DNA of 64,000 nucleotides from Schinkia azotoformans LMG 9581. Its GTDB lineage: Bacteria; Bacillota; Bacilli; Bacillales; Bacillaceae_J. This document shows, piece after piece, positions 18,969 to 30,248 of the stretch. Position numbers and translations under genes: made by a program. The DNA lies in contig NZ_AJLR01000149.1 of assembly GCF_000307855.1 (NCBI RefSeq), forward strand, positions 1 through 64,000. Reading direction: 5' to 3'. Every line of letters begins with the position of its first letter. Positions within the stretch are counted from its first letter, which is position 1. The notes below the pieces were generated by a model. That model saw only the letters and a program-made list of their open reading frames with translations. It ran no database searches and was not told the DNA's origin.

Positions 18969-19115
18969 TGTCCAGCTCCAGCGACCAGCGACTCGTAAAA
19001 CTTCGCTCACCTCCCTACGATAAGTCATCATCGACTCTCTATGTTCGTCGTGATTCCTTTATCTCAGTCGATGCGCTCCAGTTTTTTCGTCGCTAAACGG
19101 TCGCCTACGCTTTTC
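18969..19115 (-). repeat. Family A repeat, full form
   Basis: Starts with GAAAAGCG at the murA stop codon and ends with GCTGGAGCTGGACA on the reverse strand. GCGACC-GTTT-AGCGAC pairs with GTCGCT-GGTCGC. An inner arm CATCGACT pairs with AGTCGATG around a GATAAAGGAA-type loop. Confidence 0.9.
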
Positions 19116-20410
19116 TACGAATTTTGAAAGTTATTTATTTCAGTTTCCGTCATATTTTCGCGCCAAATCACGGCACCCAAATTCGTCAGCTTGTCTACTA
19201 AATCCTCGTAACCGCGGTCAATATGCTCCAACCCGGTTATTTCCGTAATTCCATCTGCCATAAGACCAGCGGCAACGAGTGCTGCACCGGCTCTTAAATC
19301 AGAAGCCTTCACCTTTGCTCCTTGCAATCTAACAGGGCCCGTAATGATGGCAGAACGTCCTTCCACTTTTACATTGGCATTCATTCTTCTTAACTCATCA
19401 ATATGCTTAAAACGGGCACCATAAATCGTATCCGTTACAAGTCCCGTTCCAATTGCATTTGTTAATAAAGAAGTAAAAGGCTGTTGAAGATCCGTCGGAA
19501 ATCCCGGATAAACGAGGGTTTTAATATCAACCATTTTAAGTTCCGGTACTCTTGTAATAAGAACTTGGTCATCCATAATTTTAATATTGGCGCCCATTTC
19601 TCGAAGTTTGGCAATCAACGATTCCAGATGATGCGGAATCACATTATCAATCAAAACTTCTTCACCCTGAGCAACAGCCATAATCATATACGTTCCGGCT
19701 TCAATCCTGTCGGGAATGATCGTATGACGGCAGCCGTGCAAATGATCAACACCATCAATCCGAATGATGTCTGTACCTGCACCTTTTATCTTAGCTCCCA
19801 TACTAGTAAGAATCGTGGCAACATCAATGATTTCAGGCTCTTTGGCTGCATTTTCAATGATCGTCTGACCCTTTGCTCTTACCGCTGCAAGCATAATATT
19901 GATCGTAGCGCCCACACTAACGACATCAAGATAAATTCGTGCTCCTACTAATTCATCGGCACGCAAATAGATCGCACCCTGTTCATTCGTAACAGTTGCA
20001 CCTAGCGCTTCAAAGCCTTTAATATGCTGATCAATCGGGCGAGGACCAAGATGACAGCCACCCGGCAGCCCGATCACAGCCTGCTTAAAACGGCCAAGCA
20101 TCGCTCCCATTAAATAATAGGAAGCTCGAAGCTTTTTAACCTTCCCGTTCGGCAATGGCATTGAAACCATCTTGGAGGGATCGATCGTAACCGTATCTTC
20201 ATCTAAAGAAACCGTTCCACCTATTTCTTCCAACAGTCCACATAATGTATGTACATCAGAAATATTAGGCAAACCTTCTATTGTTACAGTTGAATCTGCT
20301 AAAATAGCAGCAGGTATTAAGGCAACAGCACTATTTTTGGCTCCACTTATGCGGACAGTCCCTCTTAAACGATGACCGCCTTCAACTTTTAACTTTTCCA
20401 TTTTCGCCAA
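19115..20410 (-). CDS. murAB: UDP-N-acetylglucosamine 1-carboxyvinyltransferase (second MurA paralogue)
   Basis: This 431-residue enzyme catalyses the first committed step of peptidoglycan synthesis, adding enolpyruvate to UDP-GlcNAc. The catalytic cysteine is Cys119 in [12 protein letters not shown], the residue alkylated by fosfomycin; [12 protein letters not shown] marks the N-terminal substrate loop. Position between transaldolase and glpX identifies it as the MurAB (MurZ) type, not the atp-linked MurAA. The start is TTG at 20410 with GGGGG six bases upstream; an ATG three codons later is too far from that site. The stop codon TAG overlaps the first base of a family A repeat. Confidence 0.93.
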   Translation of the reverse strand: MAKMEKLKVEGGHRLRGTVRISGAKNSAVALIPAAILADSTVTIEGLPNISDVHTLCGLLEEIGGTVSLDEDTVTIDPSKMVSMPLPNGKVKKLRASYYLMGAMLGRFKQAVIGLPGGCHLGPRPIDQHIKGFEALGATVTNEQGAIYLRADELVGARIYLDVVSVGATINIMLAAVRAKGQTIIENAAKEPEIIDVATILTSMGAKIKGAGTDIIRIDGVDHLHGCRHTIIPDRIEAGTYMIMAVAQGEEVLIDNVIPHHLESLIAKLREMGANIKIMDDQVLITRVPELKMVDIKTLVYPGFPTDLQQPFTSLLTNAIGTGLVTDTIYGARFKHIDELRRMNANVKVEGRSAIITGPVRLQGAKVKASDLRAGAALVAAGLMADGITEITGLEHIDRGYEDLVDKLTNLGAVIWRENMTETEINNFQNS

Positions 20411-20524
20411 TCTGCGCCCCCTTTACAATTTTTCTTTTACCTATTAGTTTACACCAAAAAACATTTTGTATGTGTATTATTTTTGGGATCATACAGGGGA
20501 ACCCGTCATATAATTATCGGCTTT

Positions 20525-21169
20525 TTATTTATTTTTATTCCAATCAGCTAAAAATTTTTCAATCCCCGCTTCAGTCAATGGATGGTTAAACAACTGCATG
20601 ATGACCTTAAAAGGAACCGTTGCAATATGAGCGCCTTTCAATGCCGCTTCCGTAATATGCATTGGATGGCGGATGGAAGCCGCAATAACTTCCGTTCCGA
20701 TATCATGGATCGCAAAAATATCAGCAATTTGCTCAATTAACGCTAAGCCATCATGACCAATATCATCTAAACGTCCTAGAAATGGAGAAACATAAGCAGC
20801 CCCTGCTCTTGCTGCTAAAAGTGCTTGATTAGCTGAGAAAATAAGCGTCACATTTGTTTTAATTCCAAGCTTTTTAAAAGCTGCTACTGCTTTTAATCCG
20901 TCCGGCGTCATCGGTACCTTAATAGTAATATTAGGAGCGATCGCCGCAAGCTCTTTGCCTTCTTCAATCATCTCTTCCGCTTTTAAGGACAGGACTTCAG
21001 CACTGATTGAACCTTGAGTAACCTCAGCCGCAATTTCCTTCAAACGATCATGGAATGATACATTCTCTTTAGCTACTAGACTAGGATTCGTTGTCACACC
21101 ATCCAAAACACCTAACGCATTCGCCTCACGAATTTCATCAATATTAGCAGTATCTATGAAAAATTTCAT
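20525..21169 (-). CDS. tal: Transaldolase / fructose-6-phosphate aldolase family
   Basis: This 214-residue TIM-barrel enzyme belongs to the small transaldolase family (B. subtilis ywjH). The Schiff-base lysine is Lys84 in [23 protein letters not shown] and the [12 protein letters not shown] motif open the barrel. Proteins of this length may act as true transaldolases or as fructose-6-phosphate aldolases; the Bacillus members are generally treated as transaldolase, which fits its place beside fbaA and glpX. GGAGGG precedes the ATG. Confidence 0.92.
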   Translation of the reverse strand: MKFFIDTANIDEIREANALGVLDGVTTNPSLVAKENVSFHDRLKEIAAEVTQGSISAEVLSLKAEEMIEEGKELAAIAPNITIKVPMTPDGLKAVAAFKKLGIKTNVTLIFSANQALLAARAGAAYVSPFLGRLDDIGHDGLALIEQIADIFAIHDIGTEVIAASIRHPMHITEAALKGAHIATVPFKVIMQLFNHPLTEAGIEKFLADWNKNK

Positions 21170-21250
21170 TTTGGTCCCTCCAATTTTTTTATGACTTTAT
21201 TAGGTAAAAAAATATAAAAGAAAATGCAGACAGATATGCATGCCAAAACT

Positions 21251-21277
21251 GAAACCGCCTTTTTACCGGGCGGTTTC
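21251..21277 (-). terminator. Second hairpin between fbaA and tal
   Basis: GAAACCGCC and GGCGGTTTC pair perfectly across nine bases, followed by AGTTTTGG on the reverse strand. It lies about 120 bases after the fbaA stop and could act as a second terminator or attenuator for read-through into tal. Confidence 0.6.
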
Positions 21278-21320
21278 CTTGTACTATAAAGTATACAATT
21301 TTATGAATTATAGTATAAGA

Positions 21321-21364
21321 AAGGACATCGAGGACCGCCGTTATTGGCGGCAAGTCATGTCTTT
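21321..21364 (-). terminator. Terminator after fbaA
   Basis: An extended stem (AAAGACAT...GCCGCC paired with GGCGGT...ATGTCCTTT) with a six-base loop, 30 bases after the fbaA stop, followed by CTTTCTTATA on the reverse strand. Confidence 0.65.
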
Positions 21365-21394
21365 CTATTTTTTTATAAATATGGGTAGGAAAAA

Positions 21395-22258
21395 TTAAGC
21401 TTTGTTAGATGAACCAAATTCGCGAATTTTTCCAATAACTGTTTCCTTAATTGTATCGCGAGCTGGGCCCATAAATTTACGTGTATCGTAAAGCTCTGGT
21501 TTTTCCTCTAAAACTTTACGAACTGTTTTTGTGGAAGTAATTTGGTTTTCTGTATTTACGTTAATTTTTGCAGTTCCTAAAGAAATAGCTTTTTGAATAT
21601 CTTTCGTTGGAATTCCAGTACCACCGTGTAATACTAATGGCACGCCTGTTAATTCCATAACTTCCTTCATGCGATCAAAGCCAAGTTTCGGCTCGCCTTT
21701 GTATGGTCCATGAACAGAACCTAAAGCAGGTGCAAAGCAATCTACGCCTGTTTCACGTACTAATCGATCACACTCAGCCGGAATCGCATACATAGCTTCA
21801 GCATCATCAACGACTAAATCGTCTTCTTGACCACCGATGCGGCCTAATTCAGCCTCAACTGAAATCCCGATTGTATGTGCAACATCAACAACTCGTTTTG
21901 TTAATTCGATGTTCTCTTCTAACGGATAATGAGAGCCGTCAATCATTACAGATGTAAAACCCGCATACATAGCTTCTACACATTTTTCAAAGCTAGAACC
22001 ATGGTCAAGATGAATTGCAACCGGAACAGTCATTTCATAATATTCCATAAGCCCTTTCACCATTGCTACAACGGTCTTAAATCCGCCCATATATTTAGCG
22101 GCACCTTCAGAAACACCAAGAATTACCGGAGAATTTTCTGCTTGAGCAGCTTGTAAAATTGCTTGAGTATACTCTAGATTGTTGATGTTAAACTGACCTA
22201 CAGCATATCCTTCATTTTTCGCTTTGTTCAACATTTCAGTCATTGACACTAAAGGCAT
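21395..22258 (-). CDS. fbaA: Fructose-1,6-bisphosphate aldolase class II
   Basis: This 287-residue zinc aldolase serves glycolysis and gluconeogenesis. Metal and catalytic residues are His83, Asp85 and His86 in [11 protein letters not shown], with further ligands in GSVHGPYKG and VLHGGTG. Length is normal. GGGAGGACATGAAACA precedes the ATG. It follows spo0F on the same strand, the standard Bacillus order. A putative extended -10 promoter lies about 50 bases upstream. Confidence 0.96.
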   Translation of the reverse strand: MPLVSMTEMLNKAKNEGYAVGQFNINNLEYTQAILQAAQAENSPVILGVSEGAAKYMGGFKTVVAMVKGLMEYYEMTVPVAIHLDHGSSFEKCVEAMYAGFTSVMIDGSHYPLEENIELTKRVVDVAHTIGISVEAELGRIGGQEDDLVVDDAEAMYAIPAECDRLVRETGVDCFAPALGSVHGPYKGEPKLGFDRMKEVMELTGVPLVLHGGTGIPTKDIQKAISLGTAKINVNTENQITSTKTVRKVLEEKPELYDTRKFMGPARDTIKETVIGKIREFGSSNKA

Positions 22259-22586
22259 TGTTTCATGTCCTCCCTAATCATCAAAAAAATTATTATGTAC
22301 AACAGATTTAGTATAGCACAATCAAATGCTCCTTGGCGTATTTGTGCCCAGATTTTATCTATGACATCCACCGGAAGCTTTAGCTTTATTCCCTAGAATA
22401 AAGTTAAAATGAATATGCCTGAATGCCCAATTATTGTCACTTTAAAGTTATTGTATGTGTTTGATATACACGGCTTGTATAAGTTTATGTGCAAGCGAAC
22501 GCATGTGGGCATGTTTCCTACTATAATTTAGGATGCCCAAAGTTTTAGATTATAAAATTTTTTTAAGTTGATAATGCTTCTTTTTT
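22259..22586. other. Intergenic region spo0F-fbaA
   Basis: The 328 bases hold the fbaA promoter and two hairpins. GGGCAT/ATGCCC with inner CCTA/TAGG spans 22507-22538. CTTTATTC/GAATAAAG with a four-base loop lies near 22384-22403. Neither is followed by a clear T-run. A long fbaA leader or a small RNA is possible but unsupported. Confidence 0.35.
22310..22318 (-). promoter_or_regulatory. Extended -10 promoter for fbaA
   Basis: TGCTATACT matches the TGnTATAAT extended -10 form on the reverse strand; no good -35 is seen. The start point would be about 45 bases before the fbaA ATG. Confidence 0.45.
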
Positions 22587-22955
22587 CTACGCCTCAAGAG
22601 GAGCCTGTGCCTTTACAGCTGCACGAATTTCATCTATATCAAATGGTTTAGCGAAATGAGTGCGTGCACCTAAATCTTTCGCTTGCTGGATCATATCTAA
22701 CTCACCATAAGCAGTCATAATAAAGACCTCAATCGATTGATCCATCTCTTTTAATCTTTTTAAAATTTCAATACCATCCATTCCAGGAATTTTCATATCA
22801 AGCAAAACAAGATCAGGTCGGTCTTGTTCCACAATTTGTAATGCTTGCATTCCATTTGATGCTTGGAACGTTTGATATCCTTCTTTTTGAAAAACTTCAT
22901 TTAATAATATTCTAATTCCGTACTGATCATCCACAATTAATAGTTTTTTACTCAA
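22587..22955 (-). CDS. spo0F: Sporulation phosphorelay response regulator Spo0F
   Basis: This 122-residue single-domain receiver takes phosphate from sporulation kinases and passes it through Spo0B to Spo0A. The acidic pocket Asp9-Asp10, phospho-acceptor Asp53 (LLDMKIPG), Thr81 and Lys103 (HFAKPF) are all present, and no output domain follows. The start is TTG with GGGGTGAT upstream. A perfect sigma-H promoter match lies at 23007-23035 with a near Spo0A box further upstream, agreeing with known control in B. subtilis. It is between pyrG and fbaA as usual. Confidence 0.96.
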   Translation of the reverse strand: MSKKLLIVDDQYGIRILLNEVFQKEGYQTFQASNGMQALQIVEQDRPDLVLLDMKIPGMDGIEILKRLKEMDQSIEVFIMTAYGELDMIQQAKDLGARTHFAKPFDIDEIRAAVKAQAPLEA

Positions 22956-23006
22956 GATATCACCCCGTCTAGTTCACATATTGTTCCAAATTAAAATATA
23001 GTATAC

Positions 23007-23035
23007 TTATTCTCTAGTTTTCATCTAATTCCTGC
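23007..23035 (-). promoter_or_regulatory. Sigma-H promoter of spo0F
   Basis: GCAGGAATT, 11 bases, then AGAGAATAA on the reverse strand fully match the sigma-H consensus RnAGGAwww-N11/12-RnnGAATww. It lies about 50-80 bases before the start codon. A near 0A box (TGTCGAT) is at 23054-23060, some 20 bases upstream of the -35. Confidence 0.75.
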
Positions 23036-23137
23036 ATAAAGTAGCGAGAAAATATCGACAGTTTTTTTCAATGGTTCCTATAGCGCAACAATACAGGTGT
23101 TTTGTGAATCTTTTATGTGTATAATAGTGAATTTATC

Positions 23138-23197
23138 AAATAAAGGAAGGCACAGCCGCAATGTAATGACCAATGCGACTGTGCCTCCCTTTATTTT
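23138..23197 (-). terminator. Terminator after pyrG
   Basis: A long stem (AAAGGGAGGCACAGTCGCA with TGCGGCTGTGCCTTCCTTT, two mismatched or wobble pairs) is followed by ATTTGAT on the reverse strand and starts a few bases after the pyrG stop. Confidence 0.85.
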
Positions 23198-23200
23198 TAC

Positions 23201-24817
<1,617 letters not shown>

Positions 24818-24923
24818 CTAAAAACTTAATAAAATTGATGAATGAAAAATGAAAACCTTGAAATAAAAAGAAACATCTATATTAGTATGTGATGTTTTAC
24901 AAAAATGATTAATTAAGGGGAAA

Positions 24924-24962
24924 AAACAAAAAAAGTGCAGCCCTTAAGAAGGGAGCACTTTT
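24924..24962 (-). terminator. pyrG leader attenuator
   Basis: AAGTGC-TCCCTT pairs with AAGGGCTGCACTT, followed by TTTTTTTG on the reverse strand, about 45 bases into the transcript and 120 before pyrG. The 5' arm contains CTCCCTTC. In B. subtilis pyrG, extra G residues added at the 5' end when CTP is low pair with such a tract and prevent termination. Confidence 0.85.
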
Positions 24963-24996
24963 GCATTTAATGTAAACAAACAAAATTGTTTTATGA

Positions 24997-25038
24997 GAGC
25001 CCAAGAAAGATTCTACCGATTTCGACTTTTAAAGTCAA
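24997..25038 (-). promoter_or_regulatory. pyrG promoter and reiterative start site
   Basis: TTGACT (25033-25038) and TAGAAT (25010-25015) are separated by 17 bases on the reverse strand. Seven bases after the -10, the sequence GGGCTC (25002-24997) is the expected transcript start, as needed for reiterative G addition. Confidence 0.8.
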
Positions 25039-25075
25039 GTAGGAAAAAAGATTGTCATAATTGCTGGAAAGATGG

Positions 25076-25105
25076 AAAAGGGTGGCCCTTCAAAGGAGAT
25101 CCACC
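25076..25105 (-). terminator. Terminator after rpoE
   Basis: GGTGG pairs with CCACC and an inner CCTT pairs with AAGG; CTTTTCC follows on the reverse strand, about 20 bases after the rpoE stop. Confidence 0.6.
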
Positions 25106-25123
25106 TAGTCTGCTATTCATAAA

Positions 25124-25753
25124 TTAATCTTTGTCTTCTTCCTCATCGTCAAAATCTTCGTCTTCTTCCTCTTCATCATCTAGATCGGCATCATCAAAAT
25201 CTTCGTCCAGATCAAATTCATCTTCATCTAAGAGGTCTTCGTCCTCTTCTTCGTCTTCTGCTTCATCGATGTCATCGAACTCATCTAAATCCTCTTCTTC
25301 TTCTTCATCGTCGAAGTCATCCTCATCATCAAGCAGATCGTCTTCTTCTAGTTCATCGTCATCATCAAGATAATCTTCGTCTTCTTCCTCGTAATCTTCC
25401 TCTTCATCATAGTCATCGAAGTCATCATCCTTGGCAACCTTCTTCTTGCCTTTTTTCTTCTTAGCCTTAGCCGGCACAGTAACCTCTTCATCAACTTGAT
25501 CATATGGGTACCAGCTTCGCAGCCCCCAACGATTTTCACCGATGCATAAAAAGCGACCGTCCACGTTCATATCAGTATAAAACTGAGCAATGCGATCGTC
25601 CTTTTCTTCCTGAGATAAACCTTTTATTCCTGCAACTTTATTAAATAAATCATAGAAATCAATGGCCTGCTTTTCTTCTTCCAAAAGCATTAGGGCAAGC
25701 TCCATCATTGATAGCTCTTGAATTTCATCATTTGTTAACTGTGAAATACTCAT
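25124..25753 (-). CDS. rpoE: DNA-directed RNA polymerase delta subunit
   Basis: This 209-residue RNA polymerase accessory subunit of Firmicutes increases transcriptional specificity and recycling. The folded N-terminal HARE-HTH domain (about 1-92, ending NRWGLRSWYPYDQ) is followed by a lysine tract (AKKKKGKKK) and then about 100 residues almost wholly Asp and Glu. The B. subtilis protein is 173 residues, so this acidic tail is markedly longer. The lysine tract is known to contact the acidic tail and tune RNA displacement. GAGGGG precedes the ATG. The tail is encoded by repetitive GAT/GAA/GAC codons. Confidence 0.95.
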   Translation of the reverse strand: MSISQLTNDEIQELSMMELALMLLEEEKQAIDFYDLFNKVAGIKGLSQEEKDDRIAQFYTDMNVDGRFLCIGENRWGLRSWYPYDQVDEEVTVPAKAKKKKGKKKVAKDDDFDDYDEEEDYEEEDEDYLDDDDELEEDDLLDDEDDFDDEEEEEDLDEFDDIDEAEDEEEDEDLLDEDEFDLDEDFDDADLDDEEEEDEDFDDEEEDKD

Positions 25754-25900
25754 TAAGGCAACCCCTCTCTACTACTAATTGGATATTGGATAAAATGTAT
25801 GTAATGATTTCATCTGGTTTCCATCTATATAGAAAATCATACCATTCATTATAAACAAATCTACATATAATATGCTAGAGTAATCAAGAGTTTTTTGCAA

Positions 25901-25942
25901 AAAAAGAAGGAAAAACCCGCTTACCCATGGTTTTTCCTCCTT
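25901..25942 (-). terminator. Terminator after icmF
   Basis: AAGGAGGAAAAACC pairs with GGTTTTTCCTTCTT (one extra G) and is followed by TTTTTGC on the reverse strand. It also closes the fatty-acid gene run ahead of the rpoE promoter. Confidence 0.8.
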
Positions 25943-25948
25943 ATATGG

Positions 25949-25979
25949 TGTTGGGACGCGGGGTCGGGAACTGTGGCCT
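25949..25979. repeat. Family B GC-rich repeat, short copy
   Basis: TTGGGACGCGGGGTCGGGAA and CTGTGGCC match the left module of other copies. It begins about three bases after the icmF stop codon. Confidence 0.65.
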
Positions 25980-25981
25980 AC

Positions 25982-28900
25982 TTACATATTTCTACGATAC
26001 TGACCGCCTACTTCGTATAGGGCGTTTGTGATTTGACCTAGGCTGGCTACTTTTACGGTTTCCATTAATTCTGCAAAAATATTACCGCCGCTAACGGCAA
26101 CTTCCTTCAATTTAGCCAAAGCTACTTCCGATGCACTGGCATTGTCTTCTTGGAATTTGCGCAAATTCAAGATTTGGCTTTCCTTTTCTTCGTACGATGC
26201 ACGGGCTAGCTCGATGCTGTTCATGTCTTCTTCTGATGGCGGGTTTGGATTCAAATAAGTGTTAACACCAATAATCGGCAGCTCGCCGCTATGTTTTTTA
26301 TGTTCATAGTACATCGACTCTTCTTGAATCTTGCTGCGCTGGTATTGGGTTTCCATCGCACCTAAGACACCACCGCGGTCATTTAATCGTTCAAATTCCT
26401 GAAGAACCGCTTCCTCGACAATGTCTGTCAGTTCTTCAACAATAAATGAGCCTTGCAATGGATTTTCATTTTTCGTTAGGCCAAATTCCTTCGTAATGAT
26501 CATTTGAATTGCCATCGCGCGGCGTACGGATTCCTCTGTCGGTGTTGTAATCGCTTCGTCATACGCATTTGTATGAAGTGAATTACAGTTATCCATTAAG
26601 GCAATTAACGCTTGCAGAGTTGTACGAATATCATTGAAGTCAATTTCCTGAGCATGCAATGAACGACCTGATGTTTGGGTATGGTACTTTAACTTTTGGC
26701 TGCGCTCATTGGCCCCATATTTATTTTTCATCGTTATTGACCAAATTCTTCTGGCAACGCGACCTAACACTGTGTATTCAGGGTCAAGTCCATTTGAGAA
26801 AAAGAATGATAGGTTTGGTGCAAACTCATCAATATCCATACCGCGGCTCAGATAGTACTCGACGTACGTGAAGCCGTTCGATAATGTGAACGCAAGCTGG
26901 GAAATCGGGTTTGCCCCCGCTTCAGCAATATGATAGCCGGAGATGGACACAGAATAATAGTTGCGAACTTTATGGTCGATAAAGTATTGCTGGATGTCCC
27001 CCATCATCCGCAGCGCAAATTCTGTAGAGAAGATACACGTATTTTGACCTTGGTCTTCTTTTAAAATATCAGCTTGAACAGTTCCACGAACGGTTTGCAG
27101 CGTCCACTCTTTAATTTTTACAAATTCCTCAACAGTAGGAATACGTCCCTGCTCCTCTTCAAATTTACGAACTTGCTGATCAATCGCTGTATTCATGAAA
27201 AAGGCAAGAATGATAGGTGCCGGTCCATTGATTGTCATTGATACAGATGTAGATGGCGCACAAAGATCAAAGCCAGCATAGAGCTTCTTCATATCCTCTA
27301 ACGTACAAATGCTGACGCCGCTCTCGCCGACTTTTCCAAAAATATCAGGACGATAATCCGGATCTTCCCCATAAAGAGTAACGGAATCAAAAGCTGTACT
27401 TAGACGTTTTGCATCATCATCCTTTGAAAGATAGTGAAAACGGCGGTTTGTACGTTCAGGCGTACCTTCCCCAGCAAACTGACGCTTCGGATCCTCTCCT
27501 TCACGCTTGAATGGGAACACACCCGCTGTATAAGGGAAATATCCAGGTGTATTTTCTTTATACACCCAACGTAAAATTTCGCCCCAGTCCTCGTAATGAG
27601 GCAACTTGACCTTTGGAATATCAAGCCCAGACAGACTTTTGGTCGTCAGCTCCGTAATGATTTCTTTATCGCGAACCTTTGTCACAAATTGTTTTCCACT
27701 ATATTGTTTCAAACGGCTCGGCCATTCTTGTAAAATTTTCTTAGATTCCGGCGTCAGCCTTTCTTCGATTGAAACCTTCAATGCCTCAAGTGACGCGATC
27801 ACCTCATTATTCGTCTCTTTTGTTTTTAAAACTTCCAGTGTACCAGTCACTTGGAATAACTGACGGGCAATTTTCACTTGCTCTTCCGCTTGTTTATGAT
27901 AGTTGCGGACAGTGTCAGCAATTTCTCGAAGATAATGGCGACGACTGTTCGGAATAATAATATTTTGCTTCACGACTTTGTCTGTTTTTTGAAGCTTTGT
28001 CGACCAATCGCCACCGAATTTTTCCTGAATTTTTTCAAGGAATGCAACAAATAGCGTGTTTGTGCCTTCATCATTAAATTGGCTCGCAATCGTTCCATAA
28101 ACCGGCAGTTCCTCTGGCTCTTTATCGAAAAGATTATGGCTGCGCTGATATTGTTTGCGCACTTGCGTAAGAGCATCCTCGGAGCCTTGGCGCTCAAATT
28201 TATTTATAACAATTAAGTCAGCGTAATCAATCATATCGATTTTTTCAAGCTGAGATGGCGCCCCAAATTCACTCGTCATCACGTACATGGAAATGTCCGT
28301 AACATCGGTGATGCCGGCATCCCCTTGGCCGATTCCGCTTGTTTCAACGATGATCAGATCAAAGCCGGCCGCTTTTACAACTTGAATCGCTTCTTTAATC
28401 GCAGCGGATAGCTCCGTTCTCGAACCACGTGTTGCCAGACTTCGCATATAGATACGCGGGTTGAAAATCGAATTCATGCGAATGCGGTCCCCAAGAAGGG
28501 CCCCGCCTGTTTTTTGTTTTGTTGGGTCAATGGACAGAATTGCGACTTTTTTCTCCGGGATCTCATGGATAAAGCGGCGGATTAATTCATCTGTCAATGA
28601 GGATTTCCCTGCTCCCCCTGTTCCGGTAATGCCGACAACCGGTATGTTTTTCTCCAGTTCTTTTACCTTAGAAAGGACGGTTTGGGCTGTAGCCGCTGCC
28701 TCATCCGTTGTTGTTATCGCATTTTCTGCAAATGTAATGCATTTAGCGATTGCCTGGTGATCGCCTGCCTGAAGCTTCTCAAGCTCTTCTTCAGAAAGCT
28801 GGGTAACCGTCGGAAAATCACATTCCTCCACCATTTCATTAATCATGCCCTGCAAGCCTAATTCGCGGCCATCATCCGGTGAAAAAATTCGAGCAATCCC

Positions 28901-29248
28901 ATAATCATGGAGCTCTTTCATTTCCCTAGGAATAATGACACCGCCACCGCCGCCATAAATGCGAATATTTGAGGCCCCTCGTTCTTTTAACAGATCATAC
29001 ATATATTTAAAATATTCAACATGTCCGCCTTGATAAGAAGAAACGGCAATCCCTTGGACATCTTCCTGAATGGCAGCGTTCACAATTTCTTCAACAGAGC
29101 GATTATGCCCAAGGTGAATCACCTCAGCCCCACTACCTTGAATAATTCTTCTCATTATATTAATGGATGCATCATGACCATCAAAAAGACTTGATGCGGT
29201 CACAAACCGAACATGATTTTTCGGACGGTACACTTTTTCGGTACTCAT
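25982..29248 (-). CDS. icmF: Fused isobutyryl-CoA mutase (IcmF)
   Basis: This 1088-residue adenosylcobalamin enzyme interconverts isobutyryl-CoA and n-butyryl-CoA. It combines three parts: an N-terminal B12-binding domain (about 12-145, with [10 protein letters not shown] holding the base-off cobalt ligand His25), a MeaI-type GTPase chaperone domain (P-loop [16 protein letters not shown] near 207) and a C-terminal TIM-barrel mutase domain (about 560-1088). GGGGGAG precedes the ATG. Fusion of the chaperone GTPase is the family hallmark. It is the last gene of the acyl-CoA run, 67 bases after the TetR gene, and links branched acyl-CoA to straight-chain beta-oxidation. Confidence 0.95.
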   Translation of the reverse strand: MSTEKVYRPKNHVRFVTASSLFDGHDASINIMRRIIQGSGAEVIHLGHNRSVEEIVNAAIQEDVQGIAVSSYQGGHVEYFKYMYDLLKERGASNIRIYGGGGGVIIPREMKELHDYGIARIFSPDDGRELGLQGMINEMVEECDFPTVTQLSEEELEKLQAGDHQAIAKCITFAENAITTTDEAAATAQTVLSKVKELEKNIPVVGITGTGGAGKSSLTDELIRRFIHEIPEKKVAILSIDPTKQKTGGALLGDRIRMNSIFNPRIYMRSLATRGSRTELSAAIKEAIQVVKAAGFDLIIVETSGIGQGDAGITDVTDISMYVMTSEFGAPSQLEKIDMIDYADLIVINKFERQGSEDALTQVRKQYQRSHNLFDKEPEELPVYGTIASQFNDEGTNTLFVAFLEKIQEKFGGDWSTKLQKTDKVVKQNIIIPNSRRHYLREIADTVRNYHKQAEEQVKIARQLFQVTGTLEVLKTKETNNEVIASLEALKVSIEERLTPESKKILQEWPSRLKQYSGKQFVTKVRDKEIITELTTKSLSGLDIPKVKLPHYEDWGEILRWVYKENTPGYFPYTAGVFPFKREGEDPKRQFAGEGTPERTNRRFHYLSKDDDAKRLSTAFDSVTLYGEDPDYRPDIFGKVGESGVSICTLEDMKKLYAGFDLCAPSTSVSMTINGPAPIILAFFMNTAIDQQVRKFEEEQGRIPTVEEFVKIKEWTLQTVRGTVQADILKEDQGQNTCIFSTEFALRMMGDIQQYFIDHKVRNYYSVSISGYHIAEAGANPISQLAFTLSNGFTYVEYYLSRGMDIDEFAPNLSFFFSNGLDPEYTVLGRVARRIWSITMKNKYGANERSQKLKYHTQTSGRSLHAQEIDFNDIRTTLQALIALMDNCNSLHTNAYDEAITTPTEESVRRAMAIQMIITKEFGLTKNENPLQGSFIVEELTDIVEEAVLQEFERLNDRGGVLGAMETQYQRSKIQEESMYYEHKKHSGELPIIGVNTYLNPNPPSEEDMNSIELARASYEEKESQILNLRKFQEDNASASEVALAKLKEVAVSGGNIFAELMETVKVASLGQITNALYEVGGQYRRNM

Positions 29249-29315
29249 CGTTTCAACTCCCCCTTTATGCTAATTATCAACTCACTATCCGGATACCACC
29301 CGGAAATTAAATTGA

Positions 29316-29945
29316 TCACATTTCTTTGCCCTTTACCCCAAAAATCAACTGCTTGATTTGCAGCTCTGTATACTCCTCAAGTGTATACATTTTTTGAAAA
29401 AACCAGCGGCGGAATGCCCACATTTGTCCTTGTACAAAAATATTATGAGCGATGAACTCGATCTCACGTTCACTTAAGGATAGCTCCTTATTGTGAACAC
29501 ACCCCTTGATAACGGTTTGAAACATCCCCACCATCTCGAACTCTTTTTTTAATACATAAGGAAGGGCATCCTTTGTTAACGATTTGGCCTCCTGGTACAT
29601 AACCAACACCTCGTCCTGCATCTCGTCCATAACCTTAAAATACGCAGTTACAGCATCGCGGAGACTTTCAAGATTGCCGCGATCCGTGTCGATAACCTGC
29701 TGCATCCTTTGTTGTACCTGGTCATAAATGGAGTCACAGACTAAATAGAGAACATCTTCTTTCGTGCGTATATACTCATAAAGCGTACCGATGCTAAATC
29801 CAGCCGCTTTGGCAATCTCCCTCGTTGTGCTCCGGTGAAAGCCTTTTTTAATAAAAAGCTTTACAGCACCTTTAATCATTTGGTCCCGTCTTTTTTGAAT
29901 CAGCTTCTCGTCTTTGACAGAAGCAAGTACTTCTCGTTTTGTCAA
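29316..29945 (-). CDS. TetR/AcrR-family regulator of the acyl-CoA gene cluster
   Basis: This 209-residue protein has a TetR helix-turn-helix at about residues 20-65 (GAVKLFIKKGFHRSTTREIAKAAGFSIGTLYEYIRTKEDVL), followed by a helical ligand-binding domain. The start is TTG at 29945 with AAGGAGGG six bases before; the longer frame upstream reads through that ribosome site. It lies between acyl-CoA dehydrogenase and icmF on the same strand. By analogy with FadR of B. subtilis it may be released from DNA by an acyl-CoA; two palindromes of the form TGAGYGNGCGNTCA upstream of fadF and the first dehydrogenase are candidate targets (inference). Confidence 0.85.
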   Translation of the reverse strand: MTKREVLASVKDEKLIQKRRDQMIKGAVKLFIKKGFHRSTTREIAKAAGFSIGTLYEYIRTKEDVLYLVCDSIYDQVQQRMQQVIDTDRGNLESLRDAVTAYFKVMDEMQDEVLVMYQEAKSLTKDALPYVLKKEFEMVGMFQTVIKGCVHNKELSLSEREIEFIAHNIFVQGQMWAFRRWFFQKMYTLEEYTELQIKQLIFGVKGKEM

Positions 29946-30248
29946 AACATTCCCTCCTTCTTGGGAAAAGAAATGCAAGTGGTACTGGGTTTTGTTGCTG
30001 AATTAAATCCGGATAATATAACTTCCAATTCTGATAAATATATTTCAGGTTGCAGACCAAAAGTATGATTTTCGGACAATAAACCCCAGTACCAGACAAT
30101 AACTAATCGTTTCCCGACAATATTTATGCTAATTTTGTATTTTATTCTTCTATTGTAATCAAAAATTTACCACCTTTAGCCGGGAAAAGCGATTATTTTC
30201 ACTAAAAGGATTAGTTTGTGTCAAAGCACAAATATTTCGCCACAAAAA
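29946..30248. other. Intergenic region with an inverted-repeat element
   Basis: GGTACTGGGTTTT near 29982 and AAACCCCAGTACC near 30081 form imperfect terminal inverted repeats about 115 bases apart; the outer word TGTCTGGTACT also occurs in the terminator at 14439-14482. The remaining sequence up to the dehydrogenase stop is AT-rich, with a weak TTTGTG/CACAAA hairpin near 30210. Confidence 0.4.

Noticed and set aside
25131-25373. Serine-rich 80-residue frame opposite rpoE
   Set aside because: It is the mirror of the Asp/Glu codon run in the delta subunit tail; GAN codons read as TCN on the other strand.
29946-30248. FadR box of the B. subtilis type
   Set aside because: No TGAATGA-N4-TCATTCA palindrome is present; a single TGAATGA half-site near 32.76 kb is not enough.
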